Source: Monilinia fructicola (lineage: Eukaryota > Ascomycota > Leotiomycetes > Helotiales > Sclerotiniaceae). From it: a DNA stretch of 64,000 bases. Shown piece after piece: positions 1 to 11,538 of the stretch. The notes under the pieces are model-generated. The model was not told the DNA's origin. It saw only the letters and a list, made by a program, of their open reading frames with translations, and searched no databases. Each line of letters begins with the position of its first letter. Position 1 is the stretch's first letter. The translations under genes and the position numbers were made by a program. The stretch is taken from assembly GCA_008692225.1 (NCBI GenBank), contig VICG01000005.1, positions 2,491,001-2,555,000 of the forward strand, read 5' to 3'.

Positions 1-869
1 GATATCCAAGCCTTGCTAGAGGCGCAGCTTTTAGAACATCGAAGAACTATTGCAATGTCAGCCCAGGGGAGAATTCCACTCGCGAGAAGATCTACTTACC
101 CCATCAGGCGTAATATACTCGCCCCTGACATGGATTCCCACAACCCTCCCAATAACAATATCACTATGACCCACCAAAGAGTCCCCTGAAATTCGAAGGA
201 TCGAATGGACTTTACATTCGAATTGCACGGGGGATTCGGCCACTCTGGGTGGCTTCACTACTTTGCTGGCGACCTTCGTTACTTTTGCGAGGGGAAACTC
301 GTCGTCCCATGATTCGAGAGCGGTGGCATTGACGCTTTCCCGGAGATCGTAGCTAGTAGTTGTTAGCTTGTGGAGATGCGGCGATAAGAGAGATGGACAG
401 AATGATGAGGGAAGCGAGGAGGAAAGATGGGCAAGGGAACGAATTCACGCACGTAGCCATGTTCCAAACGAATTCTCCGGTGTCTTTGGCGTTTTTCACG
501 GAATCTTTGCTGTCGCGTTTGTAGACTGATTGATGGCCGATAAACATGATAGTTGGGGGATCGAACGATACATTGTTGAATTGGGAGAAGGGAGCGAGAT
601 TATCCTGGCCGAGTGTGGAGGTTGTAGAGATCTGATGCATGCGTTAGATTCGAAGTATGTGAAAAATGGAGAAGAAAGGACGCAGGGAGAGGTATGGAGT
701 GATGGAACGATGTGGTTATCTTTCGGGGAGTATATATTGAATTTATAGAGGAAAGAACTCTACTTACCCAGCCAATGGGCCGTGGAATCACGAAAGATTT
801 GAAAGGATCATGAGGAAGTCCAGAGCTTTCTCCTTTCGGGGGTTGATAAAAGATATCTGGGCGTGACAT
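1..869 (-). CDS. Flavin reductase-like (FMN-binding split barrel) protein, 3' end cut by window edge
   Basis: Deduced coding exons on the minus strand are 869-768, 631-453, 352-100 and 46-<1, joined by introns with GTAAGT or GTGCGT donors and consistent phases. The joined protein begins MSRPDIFYQPP and carries the hallmarks of the flavin-reductase/NTA-monooxygenase component B family: PFKSFVIPRPIGW across the first junction, DNLAPFSQFNNVSFDPPTIM, and TYDLRESVNAT in exon 3. The last visible exon encodes LKAAPLARLGY, the usual family motif before the C-terminal part, so only the end of the gene lies beyond the left edge. The family binds FMN and reduces or uses flavin; fungal members of this type are mostly uncharacterised and probably cytosolic. 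No signal peptide is seen. The family call is secure; the physiological substrate is unknown. Confidence 0.85.
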
Positions 870-1563
870 TTTAAGCGAGATCTAATTTCCAGAATAACTT
901 CTGGGATGAATATACAGATTGATAAGATGATTGAAAATCAGTGTGCAAGTGAGTTATGCCAAAAATATTTTCTGAGGATTTCCTCAAGTCTTTATACCCC
1001 ATGATGTCCCCCCCCTCTATCATGGATTCATGGTTCATCACTAAGCCACGAAACTCACTACAACACATAATACGTCCGTACCGTATTGAATTCTAATACC
1101 AGCCGTGACCCTCAATAATCAGTGTGCTTCGATTTTACAGTCCTCGGACATAACTCATGATACATCATACCCTATCATATTTTCCTACATTGGAAAAGGT
1201 ACCACACATAAGTAATCATCGAAGCGTGCTGAAGAGTAGTAGTTCTCGGCTGTCGAGGGTGCCGCCCTCGGCTGATGAGTTATTGTATCTTCTGTAACCT
1301 TACCTTTGATTAGTCAACATGAATGGATCACTGCGTGAGTTGAGAAGTTTAAGCTCGGCTGTTATAACCTTACTGTGTTGAGGTTATACAACGTCTGAAT
1401 AAGCTCAATCCCGGGACAGTTTTGACCAATAATTCATTTTCCAAGACTCGGTTGTACAGTTATGTTGTGATATGTTGACTGATAGTGAAGTAATAGTTCT
1501 AGGAGATATAAGAAATATGAGGTATGATTTATGGCTTCGCATAGTAGTGATGGCCAAATTCAT
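870..1563. other. Intergenic spacer, no gene seen
   Basis: This stretch holds the 5' flank of the flavin-reductase gene and the 3' flank of the esterase gene. No recognisable protein, RNA gene or repeat was found; the short reading frames here lack family motifs. Confidence 0.5.
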
Positions 1564-2779
1564 CTACCAGCCTAGATCTCTCTCCCACTGCATCTTAAGC
1601 ACATTATCTAGCTTCTCTGGTGTCTGATCCGGAATCTTTTCTGCAATACATTTCGTCACTTCTTCGAAAAGAATCTTATAGCCTTCGCCACTAAAGTGTA
1701 AACCTGCCATCGACTGTGTCAATATTCATACATTCTCCGATTTCGGGACTTATTGGTTGATCATTTACCATCGTACAACAATTTTCTAAGTCTCTCGTCC
1801 TCTAGACCTGGCATTTTGGTAACATCATCTCCTTCATTCCAGCTGTCAAAATTTAGTCACCTTTCGAATACCTGATGTCTTTGAACTGCGCAAAAACTTC
1901 AAAGGAACTCATTACTTACCCGCAAGAACTCATAAATTTACTCCAAATATCTACCACAGCTAACTTCTCATCCTCCCCAATCTTCTTCACGGCATTCCTA
2001 TAGTCCCTGGTATCTTTGACTCGCCTAGGTTCATCCGAGACTCCCCACTCAACATTCGTATCTTTACACGTGGCTTCATCCACAGGTGCCGGAGTTACCA
2101 GTATTATGCTCGGGTTATGGGCTTTCACTAATGGATGAGAGATGATTTTCTTCAGATTCTCAGTGAATTGGTGAAGAGGGACATATTGATTCATGAACGG
2201 GCCGCGGCTGAGATCATTGGCACCGAGGAATATGAGCTTTTGTGATGTCAAAATTGGGCCTTGGGTGAAATATTGAACGGTTCACTCACCAAGAATCGAA
2301 CTCTGGCTTGTTCAGGTGTTGGGAAAAATTGTGGAAGCACTTCCAGCGCGTGGTTGGTATTATAGCCACTGTCGATGGGTTAGTGAAAGCTGCGAAATGT
2401 ATCTAGAGGGGCTCGGGGAACTCACGCGAAGCCTCGATTCACAATGTCGAGTTTTCTCGCATATGCTGTTCAAATAAAGCAAAGTTAGTTGACATATCTA
2501 CCAAGTACTGTACTTCGGACAAAACTTTTCGAAATAATCAACTATAAACCCAAGATATATTGCTGACTTACCATTTTGAAGTGCAGATGCAAAAGAGAAT
2601 CCGTTCGGATCATTCGAGCCCTGCGTAATACTATCTCCTAAAACAAAGTATTAGCATTTTTCTCGACCAGGAATTCAAGATGCAACCAACCAAATAAAAT
2701 GAATTGATCATAAGGTGCCTTCAAGATTTAGCGAAACAAATCATGTAATTCATTGACTATTCAAGTGAAAACTCACCAT
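1564..2779 (-). CDS. SGNH/GDSL esterase, IAH1-like (isoamyl acetate-hydrolysing esterase family)
   Basis: Eight coding exons were deduced: 2779-2777, 2718-2691, 2637-2572, 2465-2426, 2368-2290, 2236-1920, 1842-1769 and 1703-1564. Together they make exactly 249 codons (248 residues). The protein starts MAPYDQFILFGDSITQGS, giving the SGNH block I Gly-Asp-Ser nucleophile, followed by GYNTNHALEVLPQFF, the block III-type LGANDLSRG and a C-terminal GLHFSGEGY containing the catalytic His. Length and motif order match the IAH1 family, which cleaves small acetate esters; there is no signal peptide, so it is probably intracellular. The first coding exon is just the ATG, immediately followed by a GTGAGT donor. 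The gene is unusually intron-rich for its size. Function at the family level is confident; the substrate is inferred. Confidence 0.88.
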
Positions 2780-3703
2780 GTTTAACCTATCTCCTAAGAT
2801 GTTGATGAGGAAGCTGCACGAATATTAGAAAGAAAGTCGAACATACAACAAGATATAGATATAAGAATCCCCCTATAACGTTTGCAATACGACTATTTTG
2901 AGGTTTGTTTATATTAGGGATTCAAACTAATTCCAAATACAGTTCGAAGTTAGGCGACGGTCAATCCCGATTGGACAGAACTTTCATAAGCAGTTCTATT
3001 TCATTTTGACTTTAGATTTTTGATTGTTATAGGCTGATCTTCGAAGATGAAGGTAACCTTACAACCTTATATCCTTCTTAGACATATCATACGTGGCCCC
3101 AGGGGGTTATAACCTTGAAATGTTCTAAAATATATTTGGTATTACCATATTGAAGATCCGATGAACCCAAAAATATGATTCCCTTGGAGGAAACATTCAC
3201 ATATTAAGATTTCAATACAATGATTCTGCTCTTGCCCAGCCTTTCCCTCAAACATCCGTATGTTACAAATCTACAAAAATACTCAGTACCGAGTCCTCAA
3301 TCCAGCAGAAAGCAGCAGTCAACTCACAAATTCACGCACTCCCCTCAAAACATAAGATTGAAGACTTACACGCAATCAGTGATGAGAACCAGTTGGGCTA
3401 CAAGAACTTAGCCTATATTCTCATCCCTGAGTCTGAACTTCCACCAATTGAAAAGTGTGTGGACGAGATTAATCTTACCCCGCCTTCGTTGGAACTTGGG
3501 GTTGGACAAGACAGTATCGATAGAATGCACTGGGAACATGGTGCGGGGCATATCCTCATGATCATGCTCTACATATGATGACATTTATGTAAAGAAGAAA
3601 AAACTCCAACCCGAGAAGGAAATCCCCAAGTCAAAATTTAAAGCTCCCTTCGAAAGATCACGAAATCGCCCAAAACCCAAATCTCAACACCGTGACACAC
3701 AAG
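2780..3703. other. Divergent intergenic region between the esterase and GH1 genes
   Basis: This is the shared upstream region of two divergently transcribed genes. Small frames around 3220-3580 show no recognisable motifs and sit directly upstream of the GH1 start, so I treat them as non-coding leader and promoter. No clear repeat or RNA gene is visible. Confidence 0.45.
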
Positions 3704-5223
3704 ATGCCCGTGCCAGGAAACCTCCACGATCTCAAAGATGTCTTGCGTCCGGACTTCCATTTCGGATATGCGACCGCAGCGCCTCAGGTCGAGGGTGCGT
3801 GGAATGTGGATGACAAGGGTGTTTCTATCTGGGATAAATTTGGCCATACTCCGGGAAAGATAAAGGATTCTAGTACTTGCGATGATGCTGTTCTCTCCTA
3901 TTATAAAACTGTCGAGGATGTTGCGCTGATGAAATCATACGGTGTTACTGGGTATCGATTTTCGTTGTCTTGGTCGCGCATCATTCCGCTAGGCGGGAAG
4001 GATGATCCGGTTAATGAGAAGGGATTGAAGTATTACAGTGAGCTTGTGGATGAGTTGTTGAGGAATGGAATTACGCCATTCGTCACACTATTTCATTGGG
4101 ATGTGCCTCAGTCGCTGGAAGATCGATATGGGGGCATGTTGGATAAGGAGAAATATACCCCTGACTATGTGAGATATGCTAGGGTGTGTTTCGAAGCGTT
4201 GGGTGATAGGGTCAAACATTGGATAACTTATAATGAACCCGGAGTTTTTTTACATTGGCGGGGTACGCAGCAGGTGTACATGCGCCTGGAAGGTCATCAA
4301 ATCGAGAATTGAACAAAGAGGGGGATTCGAGCACGGAGCCCTTTATCGTGGCTCATACGGAGTTGGTTAGCCATGCGCACGTGGTCAGATTGTATCGAGA
4401 GGAGTTCAAGAAGAAGCAGGGCGGAATGATCATGATTACTTTGCATGGAAATTACTCGGAGCCTTGGGATGTAGATGATCCACTGGATGTGGAGGCTGCA
4501 CAGAGAGCTCTGGAATTTGAAATTGCGTGGTTTGCAGATCCGGTGTATAAGACGGGCGACTATCCAGCCAGTATGCGTGAACAGCTTGGTGATCGATTGC
4601 CCAAGTTCACAACGGAAGAATCCAAATTGGTGCTGGGGAGTTCCGATTTCTATGGCATGAATAGCTATACAACTTTCTTTGTGAAACATCGAGATGGACC
4701 GGCGGATATCAATGATCATTCGGGCAACGTCGATAAGTTGGATGAGAATTCAAAGGGGGTGGCGAGAGGGCCTGAGAGTGCAACTTATTGGTTGAGAAAA
4801 TGTCCGGATGGATTCCGAAAACTTTTGAATTGGATTTGGACACGGTATCGAGTCCCCATTTATATCACCGAGAATGGAACTACTGCCAAAGGTGAAACGG
4901 CACCAACAGATGAAGTGTTAAACGACGAGTTTCGAATAAGCTTCTTTGAGGGTTATATTGGTGCACTAGCGAGGGCTGTTAAGGAAGATGGAGTAGACAT
5001 CAGATCGTATTTTGCCTGGACTTTTACTGATAATTGGGGTACGTTCTCGTGAAACTCCAATACTTATGCGAGACTAACTAAAAACACAGAATGGGCAGCA
5101 GGGTTTACTGATAGGTTCGGAGTAACCTTCATAGACTTTGAGTCAAAGGAAAAGAAGAGATATCCAAAGAAGTCTGCAACTGCTATCAAGGAGCTCTTCA
5201 CTCATATGATTGAAGGAAAATAA
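3704..5223 (+). pseudogene. GH1 beta-glucosidase with a frame break in a T7 run (possible pseudogene or assembly error)
   Basis: The gene has two exons, 3704-5038 and 5090-5223, with an intron that starts GTACGT and ends ACACAG. Residues 1-180 show the GH1 start (GYATAAPQVEGAW), GYRFSLSWSRIIP and the acid/base motif TYNEP (Glu about 178). The rest, in another frame, has LAGYAAGVHAPGRSS, the nucleophile motif YITENGT and AWTFTDNW followed by EWAAGF after the intron. The frames part at seven T residues (4245-4251); five T would keep the frame and give the expected spacing between NEP and GY. Total coding length is 2 nt over a multiple of three, matching two extra bases. No signal peptide is present, so an intracellular beta-glucosidase acting on imported glucosides or oligosaccharides is likely. 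It sits next to GH95 and a sugar transporter. The start is the ATG at 3704; an upstream GTG is not used. Confidence 0.85.
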
Positions 5224-5278
5224 GCTGGTAAAATATCGTTCGAGTTCATTACGGATGTCTGTAGGTAACACATAAATG

Positions 5279-7573
5279 TCAAATTATGCGCTGGTACCCA
5301 CTGCCCTCAATCCCGACAATCTTACCATCTGGTAGTACAATCTTGGTCTTGAGGCCTACTGCTGAGCGTACCACCACCTTCGTCGGAATGCCTTTATTCC
5401 AAGTAATATCTAGCTCAAAGCCTCCCCTTGCCTTAACACCTCTTAGCTCTCCTGATTTCCATCCTCCAGGCAATGCGGGTAGGATATGAATGGATTCGTC
5501 CTCATGTGATTGTAATAGCATCTCCACAATACCTGCACATCCACCAAAATTCCCGTCAATTTGAAATGGAGGATGTACATCCAGTAAGTTGGGTAAGGTA
5601 CTATCCCTCAATAATTTATCTAAATGTCCTAGAGAGCCCTCTGCATCACGTAATCTAGCGTGAAGACAAACAAGCCAGGCGCGACTCCACCCTGTGTGAC
5701 CTCCACCATTCTCAGCTCGACGACGAAGGGTAACTTTGGCAGCAGATAAGAGATCTGGAGATTTTGCCGAAGTAATTCCCCCGCCTGGATACAAAGCCCA
5801 GAGATGTGATGTGTGGCGGTGACCTGGCTCTTGTTCTTCGTAATCTTGGAGCCATTCTTGTATTTGTCCAAAGCGGCCAACTGATATCGGTGGTAGTCTG
5901 CTTTGTGCTTTCTTCACTGGATCGCAAAGTTCATCCTTTATTTTGAGAGTGTTTACAGCCTCCAAAAATATATCGAATAGGGCGTTGATGATCTGTATAT
6001 CAATCGTCGATCCTTCGCATAAGACTCCTTTCTGTCCCTTTTTATCGATATAAGAGTTTTCTGGAGATAAGGATGGGCATGTAACTAGATAGTTACCTGT
6101 AGAGTCTTCGATAAGAAAGTCTAGCATGAAGAGAACACTTCCCCGTAACACTGGGAACATTTTATCAAGGAATTTTAAATCGGCAGTATAGCGAGCTCTT
6201 TCCCAGATATGAGCACAAAGCCATGCGCCACTCACAGGCCATACTGAACTCAATTATGTCAGATGAAATTTGCACACTATGATCTATAAGAGCTTACCTG
6301 TGCCCGGCATCCAACGATCCTGGGGGTCTGTATCCGCCCAGATATCCGTACAGCTATGTGATGTCCATCCTCGGCAGCCATACATGACTCTAGCAGTCTT
6401 CTCTCCACGGTAAGCTATTCGTTCGAGCAATTCAAACAATGGATCTTCGCACTCGCTTAAATTGCAGACATTAGCTGCCCAATAATTCATCTGCGTGTTA
6501 ATATTAAGTGTGTACTTTGAGCCCCATGCAGGCTGGAAAGATGGATTCCATAACCCTTGCAAAGTGGCGGGAAGAGCTTTGTATCCTGGTCGACTGCAAG
6601 ATATGAGAAGGTATCGACCATAGTTTGAATATAAAGCATACAGGCCGGGGTCCGGAGCGACAATTAGTCTTTCGTTAGTCGGAATATGAGAAGCATCAGG
6701 GAAAAGACGAACTTTAAACCGACCGTATAACGAATTATAATCGCTAGTGTGTCTTTCTAAAAGCCCTGCATGGCTATACAAAGCTTTTTTTACTTGGGTT
6801 AGGGCTGTATTTTCCAAATCTACATGGCGGAATGTTGTTTGTGCAGATATAACGATGACGGCATTCGAGGAGTTCACAACAACACAATTCCCCATAGTAT
6901 CAACCTTACCATCACCAGCTAAGTCTCGAACAGCGACAACGCAGCAAAAGTTGTTGCTATTTCGTCCACCTGGTGTTCCATGCATAACAATAGTTCCATC
7001 TTGTGCTTCGATGGAGTCAACGAACTCATCAGTAGTGTATTCTCGGTCACTGTATCGTGATAACCGGACCGTAAACTCTGTGCATTCTGATGCTTCCAAT
7101 TGGATAACCAATACATCGTCAGGATAACTCGCGAAGGCCTTCCGTTTGTATCTAACTCCCAAGTGCTCGTACTCTGTAGTGATAGTCGACGCTGCTAGAT
7201 TTAAACCTCTCCAATAGTTTTTCACTTCGGCTAGATCGTGTCCAAGGTCTAAGGTGAGAGTTCCGAGTGGTTCATAATGTCGTTGACTATGAGGAGTAGC
7301 AAATAATGCTCGTTCAACCAACTTTTCCGCCTCTGCATGATCGCCTATCCGGATAAGATGTCGGAGCCGGGCCAAATTTTTGAACGCGTCTTTAGGCGTA
7401 CGGTCTTGAGGACCACCATACCAAACGGAGTTCTCATTCAATTGAAGGATTTCCTTTTTTGTACCACCATATATCATTGCACCCAATCGACCATTGCCGA
7501 CAGGCAAGCTTTCCGACCATTCATTCGCAGGTGACTTGTAATGAAGAGTTTCTTCTAGGTTAGAAGTAGCCAT
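5279..7573 (-). CDS. GH95 alpha-L-fucosidase
   Basis: There are two exons, 7573-6298 and 6243-5279, separated by a 54-nt intron; the join reads PGTVWPVSGAW and yields 746 residues. The N-terminus has the GH95 signature PVGNGRLGAMIYGG followed by LNENSVWYGGP. Catalytic-centre motifs are visible: LNINTQMNYW (Asn 357 and 359, matching the paired Asn of the family), GQIQEW (candidate general acid Glu about 555) and FQIDGNFG (Asp about 655). GH95 enzymes hydrolyse alpha-1,2-fucosyl linkages, for example on xyloglucan side chains or fucosylated glycans, by inversion. No signal peptide is visible, unlike many secreted hydrolases, which fits intracellular breakdown of imported oligosaccharides. The gene converges with the GH1 gene (55-nt gap) and diverges from an MFS transporter. 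Family assignment is firm; the natural substrate is inferred. Confidence 0.93.
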
Positions 7574-8243
7574 TTTTGATATTCAAAGTGCGATGATATT
7601 TGATATCCTGCATTTGAGACATGCTTGAGTTATCAAGTTCTTAAATGCAATGCAGACAAATGCGGTTAAACTCGGTGCATCCTCTTCCGCTAAGATTATC
7701 CCTCGTCCAATCGCTTTGTCTTTGATGTCAAGGATCGATTTATCCGGAGAGCTTGTTCACGCATAGACCATAACCGGAACCAATACTCGTATGTTGAAAT
7801 CCATCAATAAATTATTTACCAATTAATGGTGCTTTCCAGTCGTTATATTTGCGGAGAGAATATAATGCGGGGAAATTTGACTCAAACATGAGATGGGAGC
7901 AAGGGCCGTTGTCCCGCTTAATGAGTTACATGTGACACGATTCACTGCATTTCGAAGGAATACTGCAAATAACCTAGACGCCTGTGAACTGAGCACAACA
8001 AGAATCATACGGTTATTGGCAACACTTATCTTCGCAAATCCCCCTTTACACTTTTTCAATCTTCCATCCAACTCATCCATTATCTGTCAACATCATCTTG
8101 GAGAAAGCTTCTTCGTTTGCCAAGCAACTGCCCAACAAATATCGCACCGTGAAACAGCAGCATATATTAAGCACTTGGATTGTATTCTTTAGTTGCTCTG
8201 GCCACACGGGGCCTAATTTCTCAAAAGGAAAAGAAACTTCCTC
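7574..8243. promoter_or_regulatory. Bidirectional promoter between the GH95 and MFS transporter genes
   Basis: This 670-nt region separates the start codons of two divergent sugar-related genes and so probably drives both. A GCGGGG at 7867-7872 matches the SYGGRG consensus of the carbon-catabolite repressor CreA. A six-base match is expected by chance at this scale, so it is only a hint. No coding sequence is supported here. Confidence 0.35.
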
Positions 8244-9887
8244 ATGTCATCCAGGTTTAATAACAAGTTGGAGCAAACCGCCTCAGAGGCTCCGGGAGAC
8301 TTCAAACATGCTGAAGAAAATGTGGAGGAGGTGACCATCGCTCGTCTGACCGAAGAAGATTTATTTCTTCTCTCTCAAGAATCACTTCAATTCAAATCAT
8401 GGACAACATTTCGCCTTTTCTTGATGATGTTTGTTCAAGGCTGTGGTGCAGCTGGATATGGTATCGATTGGGCTGTCATTTCTGGGATAAACGCCTTCAA
8501 GCCCTGGCATACATACTTCGGATTCGGTACGAGTGGTGTAACCTATGGTACATTGAATGCCTTGATGACAATTGGAACTGTTTGTGGTGCTCCATTCATG
8601 GCATTTGCTGATATAATCGGACGTCGAGGTATCAATTTTGCGGGAAACTTTATCGTCCTATTCGCATCCCTCCTACAAGCCTTTTCGATAAACATAAGTA
8701 TGTTCATGGCTGGTCGTTTCTTCCTAGGATTTGGCTCAGCACTCATGTCAAGTCCCCAGTACGTTGCGGAGGTAGCACCAACCCATCTCAGGGGTCGACT
8801 TGTCGGACTTTTTGGTGCCTGCTTCCAGGTCGGAAGCTTGTGCATGAATGCAGGATTAATAGGATTGGCCAATATCGAGTCAAACTGGTGCTGGAGAATT
8901 CCTTTGGTGCTGGAAGGTGTGTTCCCTTTGATTGTGTGCTTGTTAATCTACCCCTTAACTCCGGAATCCCCACGTTATCTCATTCTGAGAGGTCAGAAAG
9001 AAAAGGCTAAGAGGGTAATTGCCAAAATGCAAACCACAGAAGGCAACAACGTGGAGCATCCCCTGGTAAACATTGTTGCAGAGCAGATTGAAGATTCTTT
9101 GCAGAATGAGAGACAAAACAACCGCTCTTATTGGGATTATCGTGTACTTTTCCATGGTAGATCCGCTCGATACAGACTTTTCGTTCTGGTTCTCTACTCA
9201 ATCTTCCAACAATGGAATGGTGGCGGTATTATTGGGCAGTATCTCGTACCAGCGCTAGATACGATTGGAATCACTGGGACCACCGAGCAATTGGGTATGA
9301 ACTTTGGCCTAAATGCGACATATCTTGTGTTCACAGTGTGCGGATCCTTGATTATTGATAGATTCCGAAGAAGAACTTTGATCTTTGCTGGGTTGATCAG
9401 TTTCATTCTCCTACAAACCGCCGCTACAATAACATCCTGGCGATACACGTTAACCGAGAGCAAAGTGGATGCTGGGCTTGTTGTAACCTGGCTCTTCTTA
9501 TTCCAGACCTGCTCTTCTTTGTTGATTGCAACTATGCACAACCTTTACCCTGTTGAAATATTATCGCTTGATATGAGAGCAAAGGGCATGGGCCTATATG
9601 CGCTTGTGCAAGGAGCAGCTGGAACCGTCCAGAATTATGGTATCTCGGTTGGCATTCAAAAAATCGGATACAGAGTTTGGGTGGTGTATGTTGGATACAA
9701 CCTCATACAGCTAGTCCTTTCGTATTTTGTATTCCCGGAGACATCTGAGTTGACCTTGGAGGAGATCGATACTGTGTTTGAAACGCCAGGTGTAAGACCG
9801 GTGAAGATGTCCTTGGATATACAGAAGGCGAAGAAGGAAAGAGCAAGATTGGAGGGCGAGGGGACATCTAGCAGTGTTCAATATTGA
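8244..9887 (+). CDS. MFS sugar transporter (sugar porter family, hexose/lactose/maltose permease-like)
   Basis: A single-exon gene encodes 547 residues. It shows the sugar-porter hallmarks: GRRGINF after TM2 (the G-R-R motif), GRFFLGFGSALMSSPQYVAE, HLRGRLVG, the central PESPRYL, DRFRRRTLI in the second half and the C-terminal PETSELTLEEID. Hydrophobic segments are consistent with 12 transmembrane helices and a central cytoplasmic loop. This points to a plasma-membrane proton-coupled sugar or oligosaccharide importer. It is divergent from the GH95 gene across about 670 nt and close to a GH1 gene, suggesting it imports the oligosaccharide that these enzymes degrade. The start at 8244 places a normal hydrophilic N-terminal tail before TM1. 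The exact sugar cannot be read from the sequence. Confidence 0.93.
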   Translation: MSSRFNNKLEQTASEAPGDFKHAEENVEEVTIARLTEEDLFLLSQESLQFKSWTTFRLFLMMFVQGCGAAGYGIDWAVISGINAFKPWHTYFGFGTSGVTYGTLNALMTIGTVCGAPFMAFADIIGRRGINFAGNFIVLFASLLQAFSINISMFMAGRFFLGFGSALMSSPQYVAEVAPTHLRGRLVGLFGACFQVGSLCMNAGLIGLANIESNWCWRIPLVLEGVFPLIVCLLIYPLTPESPRYLILRGQKEKAKRVIAKMQTTEGNNVEHPLVNIVAEQIEDSLQNERQNNRSYWDYRVLFHGRSARYRLFVLVLYSIFQQWNGGGIIGQYLVPALDTIGITGTTEQLGMNFGLNATYLVFTVCGSLIIDRFRRRTLIFAGLISFILLQTAATITSWRYTLTESKVDAGLVVTWLFLFQTCSSLLIATMHNLYPVEILSLDMRAKGMGLYALVQGAAGTVQNYGISVGIQKIGYRVWVVYVGYNLIQLVLSYFVFPETSELTLEEIDTVFETPGVRPVKMSLDIQKAKKERARLEGEGTSSSVQY

Positions 9888-10553
9888 TAACAAATGACAC
9901 AAATAAGGGGCCAAGATGATTTTTTGATGTATTCGGCGTTAGGTTGGGTTCTTCTACAATATTCATGAATGAAAACAGATTTGACAGTGCAACGACTTCG
10001 CCACATTTTTGTTTGTCCTCGAGGTTTAACCACTTAACCTTATATACATCTCATTGTGGGTAGAGTGAATGGCCTCCCTCCTGGCTTGCGTGATGTTCCC
10101 GAATGATTGAAAGGATTAAATGACATTGGATGAATGTGATGCTGGGTTGTCAACTACCTAGGTAGTCATTTTCAAGATGCTGCGTACATGTGTTATCAAT
10201 TGCATGAGAAACTTGGCAATTGACATCTCAGCTGACTAATCAACCCTCAAATCGGTGGTTGAGGTTAATGTTCACGTTCTTGTATCCAAAGCGAATAAAC
10301 AAACATCTTCACATCCATCCAGATATTTAAATCTCTTCTGAATACTTTGGTTAGATAATTATTTTTCATGCAAAGATGAATCTTTCAATACATGGCATCT
10401 GCTGTGCTTAAGAAACGAGTGTTCCAAGCACAATTCACCCTTCATATCCTATCTTCCCTAAGCTTCCTGACAGCACCATCGCAATACATTATGTCCAACA
10501 TCTCAAACGTTCATACAAACTGGCTCACATATCAAAAGCCCAGTCTTTTTGAT
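9888..10553. other. Intergenic spacer
   Basis: The region contains the 3' flanks of two convergent genes (MFS transporter and UstYa-like). No gene, RNA or repeat recognised. Confidence 0.5.
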
Positions 10554-11538
10554 TCATGGATATTCTGAATATACTGTATCTCCCTCCTTTGGTGGCTGCA
10601 AGAAATCGTCTGGTATAGTCACCGGTATTTGTCGCTTTTCGGCCCAATCTCTCACAGCCTCATAATCTCGACACTTATGTTTCGTGTTGAAATCAACATA
10701 AGCATCTGGGGCGTCAGGATTTACCCAAACTTGACCCATTACGCCGATGTCAACTGTACACATCAATTGTTGACGGAGTATGTCAAGACAATGCGCTATT
10801 GAAGTCACCAATATTAGCCCCTCGTTTATCATTTCCCCACGAGTTACTTACAAACGTGGAGTTTCAATATTGAAACGTCATTTTTAAAGGCGCCTTCTCT
10901 TTTCTCTTGGTAATAATCGTAATTATACCACAATCCTTGTCGGAGCAGGTTCAAACAATGAAGATGATGCAAGCCTTCCACATTGGCTGGGTAGCCTCCA
11001 CCATATTTCTCACTGATTTTCACTTGATCTTCTTCAATTCCGGACTTGGCTGCAAGTGCTGCAGGGACTACGATTCCACGATAGTTGATTCCTAGATTAT
11101 TCCAGGCTTCATCAACTTCTGGGCCTGCATCCTGACGATACTCGTTGGGTTTGAGAAGAGACCCATTGAAAGATATAATGTTATACGAAAGATTCAAATC
11201 TTCGACCACTGGAGCTGTGACAAAGTGGTTAGCAATGAATAGCAAACCACAAATTCGCATCGATCTAGTCTGATATGCTTACAATATTGGGAAATATAAT
11301 CCACACATATCCCTTCAGTACGATGGCTCCATTGGCCACCAACCCAAGAGCCGATTAAGCAGATACCGATGAAAAATATGAAGAAAACTAGAACTAGAAG
11401 AATCTGTGAACAAAGCCCTTCTTCCTCTGTTTCTTGTCTTCCATATTCAGACGCTAGAAGCGATGTTCGACTCGTTGGTTCCGGCTGAGGGGTAATCTCC
11501 TCGAAGACATATATTTTATCGGTGAGCCTAGTCCGCAT
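10554..11538 (-). CDS. UstYa-like (DUF3328) membrane protein
   Basis: Exons 11538-11283, 11214-10852 and 10795-10554 join in phase to give 286 residues. After a hydrophilic N-terminus there is one transmembrane segment (LLVLVFFIFFIGICLIGSWV, about residues 48-67), then YSPVVEDLNL. The two diagnostic His/Cys motifs of the UstYa family follow: HHLHCLNLLRQ, and SHCLDILRQ across the exon 2/3 junction, then a VWVNPDAPDAYVDF stretch. UstYa-type proteins are copper-dependent oxidases that catalyse oxidative cyclisation or halogenation in fungal RiPP (dikaritin) and some other pathways; they act in the secretory system. The gene is followed on the other strand by a Tyr-rich secreted peptide gene and a damaged FAD oxidase, a combination seen in such pathways. 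The family call is strong; pathway membership is inference. Confidence 0.88.
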
